DNA from: Astrocystis sublimbata
Lineage: Eukaryota; Ascomycota; Sordariomycetes; Xylariales; Xylariaceae
Assembly: GCA_022453515.1 (NCBI GenBank)
Contig: JAJNNY010000015.1
Span: 310,001-374,000, forward strand
Direction of reading: 5' to 3'
Length of the DNA stretch: 64,000 bases
Below, in pieces: positions 39,201 to 49,981 of this stretch; within the stretch, counting starts at the first letter, position 1; each line of letters begins with the position of its first letter. The translations under genes and the position numbers were made by a program. The notes below the pieces were generated by a model. It did no database searches. It worked only from the letters and a program-made list of their open reading frames with translations, and was not told where the DNA came from.

Positions 39201-39239
39201 AAGAGGGGGGCGAAGATGGAGTTGGTGGGGACGAAGTAA
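36206..39239 (+). CDS. DIS3: Exosome catalytic subunit Dis3/Rrp44 (RNase II-type 3'-5' exoribonuclease with PIN endonuclease)
   Basis: Two exons, 36206-36401 and 36475-39239, encode 986 residues (yeast Rrp44 has 1001). The N-terminal CR3 cysteines are C46, C51 and C54. The PIN domain keeps its acidic residues D90 (in IPDTNALL), E119, D168 and D198, so endonuclease activity is expected. Two cold-shock-like domains follow. The RNB exonuclease centre reads CSIDPIGCQDIDDALHA with D528, D534, D536 and D537, and later contains [22 protein letters not shown]. An S1-type domain closes the protein near the C-terminus. The enzyme degrades and trims RNA from the 3' end in the nuclear and cytoplasmic exosome. 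The single intron (73 nt) has a GTGAGT donor and CACAG acceptor and joins G to TG, restoring a valine. The start ATG is followed directly by the conserved leader, so it is well supported. The gene converges on the SLD3-like gene with an 800-bp gap. Confidence 0.97.
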
Positions 39240-40038
39240 GGTCGAGTTGGGAAGGTGAAGGTGAAGGTGAAGGTGAAGATGCTCCGGTCACATAGTATCC
39301 TAGTTTCAATGTAAAGGTACAGGTACATACAATACCTCATGTTCTCTCTCATGTGACAGTCTTAGCGAGAAGAAGGTCACGATCGGACAGAAGAAGAGAA
39401 AAGGATACTACGTGTAAGTGCTTGCTTGGTCTTTTGCCTTCTATCAATAACTACCTAGATAACTCTCTTAGTCCCATTGAAAAGGTGTAGGTAGGTGATG
39501 CTTGCGAATTAATTCACTTACCTTAGACCACCCAATCTTGCGCGAGATATCCAGCAATAGATTCCTTGCCTGAGTTGTCTTGACTTGACTTCACTTTAAC
39601 TTGACTCTATTAAACAAAACTCCCGTAATGCAAGGCAAGGTAATGTGATTCTCCATGAGTCCATCTATGTACCTCTATATGTAATGCGTATGTGCGTAAT
39701 CTATAAAAGTAGCTGTATATACATATGTACATATACGCTCATGCATGTCCGCCCAAGATGGATGCTTCATGCTTGATTCATGCTCGCTCGCTCGCTTCAT
39801 ATCTCTGTCGTGATTCATTAGTAAGTAAGTATCAATTCATGCAATGCCATGCTATGCAAGTCTATTCCCGTTGCCGTTCCCGTCCCTGTTCCTGTTCCAC
39901 CTTCGGTTTAGGTAGGTAGGTAGGAATGTCCTATTTCGAAGGACCCTTCGCCACTCCTTTAGACTTAAACCTGGAATTGGATGCGGTACTGGCACTGGTG
40001 CTGGTGCTGGTACTCGCTCCTGTCCATCCATCAATCCA
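39240..40038. other. Convergent 3' intergenic region between DIS3 and the SLD3-like gene
   Basis: Both neighbouring genes end here, so 3' untranslated regions and terminators of both strands should lie in these 800 bases. A GAAGGT hexanucleotide run (39251-39278), short TATATG-rich stretches around 39700 and a TAGG run near 39910-39923 are visible. No gene is seen. Confidence 0.7.
39251..39278. repeat. (GAAGGT)n hexanucleotide repeat
   Basis: Four full units and a partial fifth start 12 bases after the DIS3 stop codon, so they are probably transcribed in its 3' untranslated region. Confidence 0.9.
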
Positions 40039-43000
40039 TCACGCCAAATCATCATAATCATCCCAACCCAAGTGTTCAAAGATAGTCATCTTCCTCGGCT
40101 TGTTCATATTCATATCCCCATCCCCTCCACCTCCACCTTTCCCATGATCGTTCTCGACCCCAGGAGGCGATCTCCCGCGATCAACATCAACATCCACGCT
40201 CTTCTTGACCGGCGTCACAGTAACAAAAGTATCCATCGACGCCACGCCCCCATTCCTGGTGCTGGCATTAGTGTTAGTGTTAGTATTCTGCCCCCTCATC
40301 TTCTTGACCGGCGTCTCGGCCAGAATAGTACTACTATTCCCATTCCCATTCCCATTCTGCCTCATCTTCATCGGCGTTTCGCCCAGCACACTCAAGCCCC
40401 CCGGCGACGACGGAGGCACCATCGCCATCTCGATACCGCTATCCCGATGACCCAGAGCCACAGGTCTTCCAGCTCCAGCTCTGGAAACAAAGCTAGGCTG
40501 AGCGATTTTCCGCGCCATGACGGGCGAGGAAGCGAGCACGACGCCTTCGTCGTGCTGAGGACCTCGAGGTAGAGGGGTTGCTGTGAGGAAGTGGTGGTGC
40601 TGGCTGTGACTAGACGGTTTGGCGGGCGTGGCCATTACGTGGTCCCTTCTGGAAGCGGAGGCAGGTACTTGAGGTTGTCGGTCTTGTCTTTGCGGTGAAT
40701 GTGAATGTGAATGTGATGATGTCGTCGGCTCACTTCCAAAAGCTGTCTCGCGGCTGCGTTTCTTAGGCGCTGACGATGGAACCATGGATGATGATGGGAT
40801 AGCCTGGCCTTCTGATATGGTGTTGAACCGCTTCAGGGATGCCGGGCGGGGTTCGTTACTCTTTGCCAGGGCGTCGTGGAACCGAGTGCCGACTGGTGTC
40901 GCTTTGACTACGGTCTGGAACCGGTTATGTTGTGTCGGTTTCTTAGATTCTACAAATCAAAGAAACGCGATTAGCGGCCGTGGCTAGTAACCCAACAGTT
41001 ATAAGACTTTAGACTTACTCCGTAGTTGCGATAAGCTCGTAACGGCCCGTCTAGTGTCTGCTTCGGCCATGGCTCTTGCGGCGACTTCTCGATTAGGCCG
41101 CCTGAGTGTGGATATGGCGTCCTGCAACTCTGCTTTCACGAAAGCACCTCTTCGCTCCTTGGTCTCGGCCCTGCGTTTAGCAGACTCCGGACCACTGGAG
41201 GACAGAAGGTTTTCGCGAGATGAACTGGCGTCGGCTCTCGGTATGCTCACCAGGGACAATGGCTCGCTTGCTTCTCGCTTCAAGAGGGGCACAGGCGTAC
41301 TTGCAGATCGCATCAATGCGATGAGGCCACTCGGACCCCGTGACATGCTGCGACGATTTCTTTCGGTTTCTTTGGACATGAAGGTTTCGAGAGTCTTGGG
41401 CATGCTGGGGCGCGCTGGACGTTTTGCGCTTGCGCCGGGCTTGGCTTTGGTTTTGGAAGGGTTGGCCTCGGCTTTCTTCCGAGCCGATTTTGGGGGAGCC
41501 ATCATAACAGGACCACCGAGCTTTTTGTTGATGGAGTCGCACTGCTCGGGCAGCCTGGCAGAGAAGCTTTGTGAACAGTGTCAGCAAGTCAAACATGTGT
41601 ACGGTTGTTGAGTCTACCCACAATGGCACTATGATATCGACACAAAATTCTTTTAGGGAATCTGCTGTCCATTTGGAAGCCCCTTGCGACTCTAACTTAG
41701 ACCCGGCTTGGGAATCGTGAGACATGTTGTACTCATCGAAAGCAATAGACTGCCAAATACATAGCCGATCGGCGTGCACGTCGAGGAGAACTGGGAAGTT
41801 GTGTTTCGTCCGTTTCTTGGTGGGCATCGGCTTGGGCGAAGCATGAGCCTCTTCGAGAGGTAGGCCGGGAAGTTGCGTCTCGCTTGTATTTTCGCGGATG
41901 AGTGGTTCCAAGGCCATAACCTCTAGGATGATGATCATTTGTAATTGCGTTTCTCGTGATCGCAACAGTGATGTCTGTAATCTGATATCTTGTTGTTCGG
42001 TTGACTTGGTGGCGGATTCCACGTCGTGATTCAACTCGGGCTTATGGATGGCCCACCACTTTCGGACGTGCTCAAATTCACCCGTATATAACCCATCCTT
42101 GCCAAGCTTCATCTTCTTTGTTTTGCGCTTCCTCGGTTTGCTCTTCCCTTGCCCTTGTTCGTCCTCGGATTCCTCGATGGCCGTCTTCATGTCTACTTGA
42201 ATTTTCGGGATCGTCTCGCGATACTTCTTGTCAATTTGGACGGCGGTCAACACCAGACTTTGCAAGAATTCTACCAGATCACCCATCTCAAGCGTAGCGT
42301 CGCAATCGAGATGAAAAGCAGCACGAGCACGGGACAGGGGCCCTTTGGCGAAGTAGGCTAGAGACCCCTTTCGAGTGTGTTAGTAACGAGCGGTATGACA
42401 TGCGCCGGACCGTACGTACCTTGGAGTGGTATAAAGCTTCGAAGTACTGACTTCGGACGTTCTCGAAGATATCCTGGGCACTGGGTATAGCGAGCGGGTC
42501 ATGTTCGTCTCGTACGAGACCGGCCTGAGACTCCATAGCCGGCTCGGAAATCGAAGTGTCGAGAGTTGTGACATCTTGGCTGACTGATTCATGGGCCGAA
42601 ACGAATGAGCTGCCTGCCAAGATCGGGGTGGGTGGCCTCGAAGAGTCGGCTGCTTGTGACAGAGCCGATATGGATTGGGATCTCGCTGGCTTCTTGACGA
42701 GGGACTGTATGGCTTCGATGGCGAGCCGTCTCTTCTTGTTGGCGTGGGACAGTTGAGGCGTCGTCGAGGGCACATGTGTGACGGGCCCAGACTGGGGGGC
42801 AGGCTGATCGCGTAGCAAAGCTGGGCAGGAGACGGTGGCCAGATGGCACAGCTGTTCCAGATCGACCCAAGAACCTAAGTGACATAGGGTGTACAGACCG
42901 TTGGTCTGTCGTTCAATGGCGTAGGCGGTTCTGTTGCTTTCGAGGCGGGCTATGAGGACAACGGGGCGGTTGCCCATACGGCTTTCGAGGTCGAGAATGC

Positions 43001-43384
43001 GAATGTTGGCCTCGAAGGCGGGCGAGGGCTCGAAGTTACCGTGGGGTGAGGCAAGGTCGAGGAAAGACAGACGAAGGTGTTCGCGCGGGAGCAGCATCAA
43101 CGGCTGGACAGTCCGAGGCTTGACGGTGACCTTGTGGGGGTGCGGCTGGCGGGCGATATCAGTTAGCAGGCGTAGCATTTCACCAGGCTGGCGGATGCTA
43201 GGTAGCTGACCTTGATGACGATCAAGGGGCGAAGCAGCTCCTCCATGGCCGAGGAGCCCCCGGGGTCGGCTGCTGCTGCTGTTGCGCCGGTCGAGACATC
43301 ACGCACATCACGAACATGACGGTGGTGTTGGGAGGCAGGGCGGAGAGGGCGCGACGCGTCCGGATCCTGCGCTCTCATAGACAT
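40039..43384 (-). CDS. SLD3: Probable DNA replication regulator Sld3
   Basis: Five exons, 43211-43384, 42416-43145, 41622-42357, 41019-41554 and 40039-40949, join in frame to 1028 residues. The protein resembles fungal Sld3. It has RTVQPLMLLPREHLRLSFLD early in exon 2, and YFAKGPLSRARAAFHLD across the exon 2/3 junction (about 303-319), followed by an IDKKYRETIP segment in exon 3. Sld3 works with Cdc45 at the Mcm2-7 helicase in origin firing and is a CDK target. Candidate Ser/Thr-Pro sites are numerous in the disordered C-terminal half, including repeated TPVKK/ETPxK motifs in exon 5, and the protein ends in an acidic GWDDYDDLA tail. At exon 2 the donor must be the second GT (at 42415) of GTACGTACGG, because the first would break the frame. 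The assignment rests on remembered family features, so a related replication protein is possible. The gene is divergent from SSK2, with 2.4 kb between starts. Confidence 0.75.
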
Positions 43385-45198
43385 GTGAAAGGGTAAAAAG
43401 ATGCTCCATGTATATTCGGTAAAGCTTCATAGATCTATGCAGACCGCCCACGAGGGCAGCGGAAGAAAGAGCTGCGATTGAAGCTGAAGAGTATCAAACC
43501 ATGCAATTCCGAGGCTCAAGAGATGTTACTAAGAATAGTGGCATGAAATCAGCACCGAGAGGTAGGCAGTAGGTAGGTAGGTACTTGGCAATCATGTGTA
43601 CGCACCACCAAAACGGTCGCGTAAAGTGGCCGTGGTCGATGTACCTTGAAACTGGGAGTGGTGCATGGACCTGACTTAGGTAAGCCCTGGTGCTAAGCTG
43701 AGCCTGGAATGTATGATGCATGACTTCACGCGTCGCTGTGAACCAAAAAGCGCGTTGAGGGGCTCAGTAAGCGTTACAGTGCATATTCAGCTTGGCACTG
43801 TATTTTATACGGTCGACGGTCTATTCTCCCATGGAAGCAGTGGAAGGCAAGACAAGACGACGTACGGTGCAGAGAACAGTATGCAAAACGCTAATATCTG
43901 ATTGCCCAGCCATGGCAGACTTTGCCAACTGAGGTTAGGTCATCGGCTGCAGCTGCACATCGTTCCTTCTGAAAGTGCTGCGGAGGACGGACCAGGACGG
44001 AGAGCTTGGTCCGGCGAGCGGCAATCCATACCCAAGAGAAATTAGCCCGGGTTCGGATGGTGCCTTGGACTAGTGAGCCCGGTGATTAGGGTCTTGATTA
44101 GGCTGCTTGCTCGTGATTGGCATCGTACGATGAAGATGCTGCCATCGAAATTGTTATGTGCTTGAATCGTCGATGAGGGGCAGACTTCTGAGCAGCATAC
44201 CTATTTTTTAAGGTCTATTGTTGTTGTTATTGTGGTTGAATTCAGTGTTGTTACCAATTTGTTGTTGTTTTGATTTACCACCGATACACGCATGCAGTCA
44301 ACCCAGCCCAAGCTTGCAGCTGATCGCATACAGACATACCCCTGCTCACGCCACCCGTAGCCACTCAGGAACCGCATATTGAAGCTTGGAGTACACACTC
44401 GTACATACTAAACCTTAAAGGTAGGTCAGGTCCACGGTCGCTCGGGTCGTACCCTGTACTCCGGACGATGCATAAACCGCAACACGACTTAAATTTCAGC
44501 TGAATATTTCAAGGTTATCTATGTCGTAGATGCCGGGCGCACACTGACCTCATATGGTCATACCCTACCTACAACTTACAACGTCTTATTGTGTGTCATT
44601 GATGAGAAATATGATTGCATCCTCGGCATCCAGTCAGCCAAGTAGCAAGAGCTTGAATAGCGAATGTTGCAGAGGTATGTGCGTGTAGCCGAGAGTAGTA
44701 GGAGATGCAGGTGGTAGGTATGTAGCTTGAGGCATCGACGATTCAACGTTAAGTTGCCTATCAGGCCCGCCTGGGCATTTAAGAAGCCATTCCACCTTCA
44801 GGTTAGGGAGCTGTAGGTTGGTAACAATGAAGGATGCGAGCACAGGTGCAGGTACTTGTCCAGTCACGAGCCCGGCTTTCCGCTCCACGCTAAGCAGCCT
44901 AAGCTAGCGTAGCGAGAGCGGATTGGAGCAGGCCGGTAACACCCGGGTAACAAACATCCTGTAAGCCCACATGGCACATGGCTAGGTACAATTTCGAGCT
45001 CCTCGCAGCTTCCCAGATCTCGTAAATTAAAGTTGCTGACCCTGGCATCCTGGCATCCTGGTACCTCTCCATGTACCTAGTGGGAGATTAAGTTCGGCCG
45101 GGGCGCTTGTATGGCGAGCAGCTACAGCACTCCGGGCTTGGTAGTAGCGGAACACCCTCGACACCTACGCTGTACGCTGCCCAACGGGATGCCAAGTG

Positions 45199-45225
45199 CC
45201 ACCACCACCACCACCACCACCACCA
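45199..45225. repeat. (CCA)9 microsatellite
   Basis: Nine perfect CCA units about 550 bases upstream of the SSK2 start codon. Confidence 0.95.
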
Positions 45226-45597
45226 TCCTTACCCTTCTCCATCGTCGATCACTTTGATATCCCGTCCTGCCCATCATTTCTGTACCCAGTCAACCAGTGT
45301 CCAAACATCATTGCTTCCAACGTCTCCGCATCGCACACGGCTGAGACACGCACACACGCACCACACACAATCATTCCGAGACAGCTTAACGCCTCTGTTC
45401 CACACACGAGAGGCGATCGAGGCCACAGAGATAGAGGCCACAGAGCACGACTCGTGTGTCGACATAGCTGCAGCTGCACATGGTGTGCGCCCTGACTAGC
45501 TAGCCTCCATCTCTGATCATCCCATCCCCTCGTCGACCACTGCAGAGGCAGCCACTCGACAGCCTCTCGACGTTCCCCATTGCGCTCTTCCGCCTCC

Positions 45598-45731
45598 ATG
45601 TTTATCTGCGCTTCCGGATGACACCTGGGTCCGCCGCAACCACTGGACCGTGCTCCAGCCCCAGCTCCAGCCCCAGCTCCAGCTCCCGCCCTTCGCTTTG
45701 GCTTCGGCTTCAGCTTCAGCTCCAGCTCTAG
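45598..45731 (+). promoter_or_regulatory. Two overlapping upstream open reading frames in the SSK2 leader
   Basis: The first runs 45598-45621 (7 codons, ending in TGA). The second begins at 45618 and runs to 45731 (37 codons, ending in TAG). They overlap as ATGA, the start of the second sharing bases with the stop of the first. Both end before the SSK2 start at 45776 and neither is in its frame. They matter only if transcription begins upstream of 45598, which the sequence does not prove. Confidence 0.45.
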
Positions 45732-45775
45732 CTACCGCCACATTGACGGCTAGCCGCCGCCTCCCGTCGTCCACA

Positions 45776-48700
45776 ATGGCCACCGAGACATCGCCCCGCG
45801 TGCGCTTCTTTCCCCCGAGCGACCACGACGACGACCATGACCAACACCCCGGCATGGCACACGAATCCGTGAAGCACCCGCGCCTCCACGCCATCCCCAC
45901 CGACTACGATGCCTCGGGTTCCGGCTCCGGCTCGGGCTCTGACTTCTCCGGGCCTGATCCCGCCGATCTCGAGCGCGACGACGAGGTCCCCGCCCTAGGC
46001 CCCTATGGGGACGGCCCCATGTCCGCCTCACTCGCCTCCTCGGCCCCCAACTCGGTTGCCAACACCACCGCCAGTCGCCAACGATCAGCCCCTCCCAGCG
46101 GTACTGTCGACCCGTCCACCCCCAGTCCCGCACCCACCAACGGTCTCAGCGCCCGAGCCTTACAGCGTCCACATGTCGCCCGCACGCTCTCTCACACCTA
46201 CGCCCCACAGCGCGTGCCTGCCCATCAGCAGCCAAGCTCGCTCTCCATCCGCTCTGTCTCCCGTCGTCGGGATCCCGTCGACAAGTTCCGCGACCAGGAA
46301 CCGGCCTATCTGCGCATGATCCGCCAGGACGCCCTACCCAACAGCTATTTCGATCCTCAAACCCCGAGCGTCGACTACTCGGATGAGGAGTCGGAGGGAG
46401 AGACCCCCTCGTCCGAAGGCGTCGTCTTCGAGGACCGCTTCAAGAACAACGATGAGACCATCATGTTTCAGAACCTGATCGACGATACACAGCCCACCGA
46501 AGCTGATATAAGGGATCCCGCCAACCGCGAGCGCTTGGAGTGGCATGGCATGCTGGCCGCCGTCCTCACCGGCGATGTTGTGAGGCAGGAGAAGCGCCGA
46601 CTGCTGGGAAGCTCCGAGTTCCAGGGCGCCAAGCTCGCCCACAAGGCTGATCTTTGGCTGGGAATAAGGGCCAAGATGACCGGCCGTTCCTTTGCGCTGC
46701 AGCGGAAGATGATCAACGAGGCCCAGGCAAACCTCGATCGAGATATCAACGAGATCACCCACTTCGAGGTCCAGGGCGAGGCCGAGGCGGGCAAGCCAGC
46801 TCTGCAGCAGATCACCGATATCGTCATGAAGATCGAGAATTGCGAGAGCCTGTATTCGTCGTCCAAGGCTTTGGAGGCCGCCCATCCGACGGCAGCATCG
46901 GCAGCCTTCCGCGAGGCTTGCGACGCTGTTCTCTCGTGGTACAACACCAATGAGATGATCAACACGGAGCTTGCCATCCTCAAGAAGTGGGTAGGCAACA
47001 CTGAGCTCGATTTCCAGAAGAGGGAGGCTGGGTCGCCCACCACACGCACCAACAGCGAGACGACCTTTTTGGACCGCCTATTGAAAGAAGACGGCCTAAC
47101 GTCGCTTCACGACGATGACGATGAGGTCACAAAACAGGAACACGCACTGAAGACCAAGACCTTCATTAGAAGGAGTATGCTCGCTCCCATCTCGAGCACC
47201 ATAATCAAAGCGAAGGAGACCCTCATCAAGAATTCGGATGCTTTCCACAAGCGGCACCTGCCACCATACATCGAGGAGATCCTCACTTTGATCAGTTTCC
47301 CCTCTCGTCTGATCGAAGAAATCATCAGCGTGAGAGTGGCATATGCGCGGGGTATGCGAGAGACCACCCAGCAGACCCCTCTTCTCCAAGATCAGATGCT
47401 CTCTCAGTTCGAACTGCTCTTGAAACTAGCCATCCGCATAAAACAGGAGACTCTCGCCGTCTCACAGCCCGAGCAAGGCTGGCAACTCCCGCCCTGCATC
47501 GACGAGTCCTTCGACCAGGTTGTGCTAGATGCCTTAAAGTACTATTTCAAGCTCCTGAACTGGAAGTTAAGCAGGAACAAGAACACTTTCAAAGAAGCCG
47601 AGATCCTGTCCCAAGAATGGGATTTCGCCAACGAGATTGGACGATACCTCCTGGGTGGCGATATCGAAGTAGCCGAACAGTTTAGTAACCTGACCTACAA
47701 AGTCCTCAACCGGCTAAGCCAAACATTCGAGCGTGAGCTTCAGAGGAAGCCCAAGGAGAGTGCCGACGCCATGAGCAAGCGATATATGCAAATGTTGGAT
47801 TCCGTTCGTGTGCGCCAAAGAATGTTGCAACGTTTCTCCAGGCTGCTCAGCGAACACTACGAGAATGCTTCGGATATGAGTATTGCGCTCAACGCCGACA
47901 GCATGTCCGAACTATACGAGCGCCTCGCGCTCACGGGCCATTTTCTTGTTGACGAGTTCGACGGCATACAAATCATCGCTTCGCCCAGCCTGGCTGGCCG
48001 CGATGACGACGAAATTCAATCCATACTGCAGACTTGCTTGCACGACCAATTAACCGAAGACCCGAACGATCCGTATATCCTGATCCTGCGTCCCGAGGCT
48101 GCCCTGAGCTGGTTCGGCAATCGGAGTCTTCAGTCACTGAATATCGAGCCCACTGACCTGAAGCTGGGTCACATGCGACTCGTCACGGATGGCTCCCAGG
48201 ACCGCCTGACCCACGTGAGAAACGTGTTCTTGGATAGAATAGACATGCATCTGGATCTGATTGTTGAGGCACGATCAAACCTGCATAAAGTCAACACGAA
48301 ACTGAATGAGATCAGGAAAGTTGGATTCAAATTGTCCAACACCTTCATGGACAGCGTCGCCAGCATTCGAAAGCAAACGCAAGGCATGGACTGCCTCGAC
48401 CTAATCCAGACCTGTTTCGTATTCGCCACCGAGTTCGGTAGACGATCGCTGCTCTACATGGACACGAATCGTCGCCAAATGAACAACATGAAGCTGACGA
48501 TGCTCGGTCTGGACTGGATCACGTTCATTTGCGACGACTGTCCGGTTACGGACCGACGATCGTTCAGATGGGCTGTGCCTGCTCTGGAATTCACCATGAG
48601 CATGACCGCCGGCCGACACATACTGAACTTGGGCGACAATGAATTCTCCAAACTACGCTCCAAGGTGTCTGGTTGCATGTCCCTCCTCATCTCGCACTTT

Positions 48701-49981
48701 GATATTCTGGGCGCCAAATCGAACCAAGCTGCCCAGTCCGAACGCGAGCGGATAGAGGCCCTCGTAGGACAGTTCAGAAAATTTGACAAGAACAGGAGCA
48801 TCAGCGATGACGAGGCTGCCAAGTTGATCCAGGAGCAGCGTCTTACAAGGATCGCCGAGATTGACTCGTTCCTATTCCATGTCGTTGACGAAAGGAAAGG
48901 TCTGGGTAGGGTTTTGGAAGTTTCCAACGACGTCGACCGGTCGTTGGCCTATCTCTCCTCGTCGGCTACAAACGTTACAATCAGGTGGCAACAAGGTCAT
49001 TTTGTTGGTGGGGGTACTTTCGGCAGCGTCTATGCTGCTATGAACTTGGATAGCGGGCATCTCATGGCGATGAAGGAGATTCGACTTCAAGATCCGAAGC
49101 TTGTCCCTCAGATTGCGGGTCAAATCAAGGATGAAATGGGCGTCCTGGAAGTCTTGGACCACCCTAATATCGTCTCTTACTACGGTATCGAGGTGCACCG
49201 TGACCGTGTGTACATCTTCATGGAATTCTGCTCCGGCGGTTCCTTGGCTCAGCTGTTGGAGCATGGCCGCATTGAGGACGAACAGGTCGTCATGGTCTAC
49301 GCCTTGCAACTCCTGGAGGGGTTGGCCTATCTACACGAAAGTCACATTGCGCACCGTGACATCAAGCCAGAGAGTAAGCGCCCCTTTTTTGCTGTCAATC
49401 TTACTCGTTCAAATGCTAATATGAGTCTAGACATACTTCTCGATCACAATGGTGTGATCAAGTATGTCGATTTTGGAGCCGCCAAGGTCATAGCACGTCA
49501 AGGGCGGACGATGTACCAAAAAACGGCTCTGAGTCAGCCACAGAAGTCCATGACAGGGACACCTATGTACATGTCTCCCGAGGTCATCACGGGTGATGCT
49601 CCTGGCCATGACGGGGCAGTTGACGTGTGGTCACTAGGGTGCGTGATCTTAGAAATGGTGACCGGCCGGCGTCCATGGTCCAACCTCGACAACGAATGGG
49701 CCATCATGTACAATATCGCGCAAGGCAACCCGCCACAACTGCCCAGCCCCGACCAACTAAGCATCTCGGGCATCGACTTCCTGAGGCGTTGTTTCGTCGC
49801 CGATCCCAAGCACCGAGCGAGCGCGGTCGAGCTCCTGCAACATGAGTGGATCATGGCCATCCGCGACCGGGTTATAGAGCAACCAACAACGCCGAGTGAT
49901 TCAGGTAGCTCTACACAGAATACGCCGCATCCTAGCTCGGCGGGGGGTAGGGCAAGCGCCGGGCCCGACGGGTTTAACTAG
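45776..49981 (+). CDS. SSK2: MAP kinase kinase kinase of the HOG osmotic-stress pathway (Ssk2/Wis4/Os-4 type)
   Basis: Two exons, 45776-49373 and 49431-49981, encode 1382 residues, a typical length for filamentous-fungal Ssk2 orthologues. The first about 230 residues are disordered, with acidic and Ser/Pro stretches. A long mainly helical region follows, in which the Ssk1-type response regulator and autoinhibitory contacts are expected from the family. The kinase domain fills the C-terminal quarter: glycine loop GGGTFGSVYA (1078-1087), catalytic K1100 in AMKEIRL, HRD with D1195, KPEN created by splicing, and DFG with D1213, then a GTPMYMSPEV activation segment. It phosphorylates the Pbs2-type MAPKK in the cytoplasm. 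The 57-nt intron has a GTAAGC donor and CTAG acceptor and lies between HRD and DFG. The start is the first in-frame ATG. Two uORFs precede it, and the same frame stays open for 197 codons after the TAG stop. Confidence 0.95.
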   Translation: MATETSPRVRFFPPSDHDDDHDQHPGMAHESVKHPRLHAIPTDYDASGSGSGSGSDFSGPDPADLERDDEVPALGPYGDGPMSASLASSAPNSVANTTASRQRSAPPSGTVDPSTPSPAPTNGLSARALQRPHVARTLSHTYAPQRVPAHQQPSSLSIRSVSRRRDPVDKFRDQEPAYLRMIRQDALPNSYFDPQTPSVDYSDEESEGETPSSEGVVFEDRFKNNDETIMFQNLIDDTQPTEADIRDPANRERLEWHGMLAAVLTGDVVRQEKRRLLGSSEFQGAKLAHKADLWLGIRAKMTGRSFALQRKMINEAQANLDRDINEITHFEVQGEAEAGKPALQQITDIVMKIENCESLYSSSKALEAAHPTAASAAFREACDAVLSWYNTNEMINTELAILKKWVGNTELDFQKREAGSPTTRTNSETTFLDRLLKEDGLTSLHDDDDEVTKQEHALKTKTFIRRSMLAPISSTIIKAKETLIKNSDAFHKRHLPPYIEEILTLISFPSRLIEEIISVRVAYARGMRETTQQTPLLQDQMLSQFELLLKLAIRIKQETLAVSQPEQGWQLPPCIDESFDQVVLDALKYYFKLLNWKLSRNKNTFKEAEILSQEWDFANEIGRYLLGGDIEVAEQFSNLTYKVLNRLSQTFERELQRKPKESADAMSKRYMQMLDSVRVRQRMLQRFSRLLSEHYENASDMSIALNADSMSELYERLALTGHFLVDEFDGIQIIASPSLAGRDDDEIQSILQTCLHDQLTEDPNDPYILILRPEAALSWFGNRSLQSLNIEPTDLKLGHMRLVTDGSQDRLTHVRNVFLDRIDMHLDLIVEARSNLHKVNTKLNEIRKVGFKLSNTFMDSVASIRKQTQGMDCLDLIQTCFVFATEFGRRSLLYMDTNRRQMNNMKLTMLGLDWITFICDDCPVTDRRSFRWAVPALEFTMSMTAGRHILNLGDNEFSKLRSKVSGCMSLLISHFDILGAKSNQAAQSERERIEALVGQFRKFDKNRSISDDEAAKLIQEQRLTRIAEIDSFLFHVVDERKGLGRVLEVSNDVDRSLAYLSSSATNVTIRWQQGHFVGGGTFGSVYAAMNLDSGHLMAMKEIRLQDPKLVPQIAGQIKDEMGVLEVLDHPNIVSYYGIEVHRDRVYIFMEFCSGGSLAQLLEHGRIEDEQVVMVYALQLLEGLAYLHESHIAHRDIKPESKRPFFAVNLTRSNANMSLDILLDHNGVIKYVDFGAAKVIARQGRTMYQKTALSQPQKSMTGTPMYMSPEVITGDAPGHDGAVDVWSLGCVILEMVTGRRPWSNLDNEWAIMYNIAQGNPPQLPSPDQLSISGIDFLRRCFVADPKHRASAVELLQHEWIMAIRDRVIEQPTTPSDSGSSTQNTPHPSSAGGRASAGPDGFN
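49374..49430 (+). other. Stop-free 57-nt intron in the SSK2 catalytic loop
   Basis: The intron is 19 codons long and contains no stop in frame. Splicing joins A to AC and creates the conserved Asn of the HRDxKxxN loop (KPEN followed by ILLD). If it were retained, 19 residues would be inserted and that Asn would be lost. Confidence 0.85.

Larger units (their letters stand above)
43385..45775. promoter_or_regulatory. Divergent upstream region of the SLD3-like gene and SSK2
   Basis: These 2.4 kb hold the promoters of both genes. No gene is supported. A TAGG tract lies near 43570-43582, TTG-rich DNA around 44217-44270, and a (CCA)9 tract at 45199-45225. From about 45230 the plus strand is C/T/A-rich, like a fungal leader, and carries two overlapping short upstream open frames (45598-45731). 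The open frame 45107-45499 starts with TTG and is read through the CCA tract as polyhistidine. It is not called. Confidence 0.6.

Noticed and set aside
45107..45499. 130-codon frame with a polyhistidine run
   Set aside because: Begins with TTG, and the histidines come from the (CCA)9 microsatellite; more likely upstream region of SSK2.
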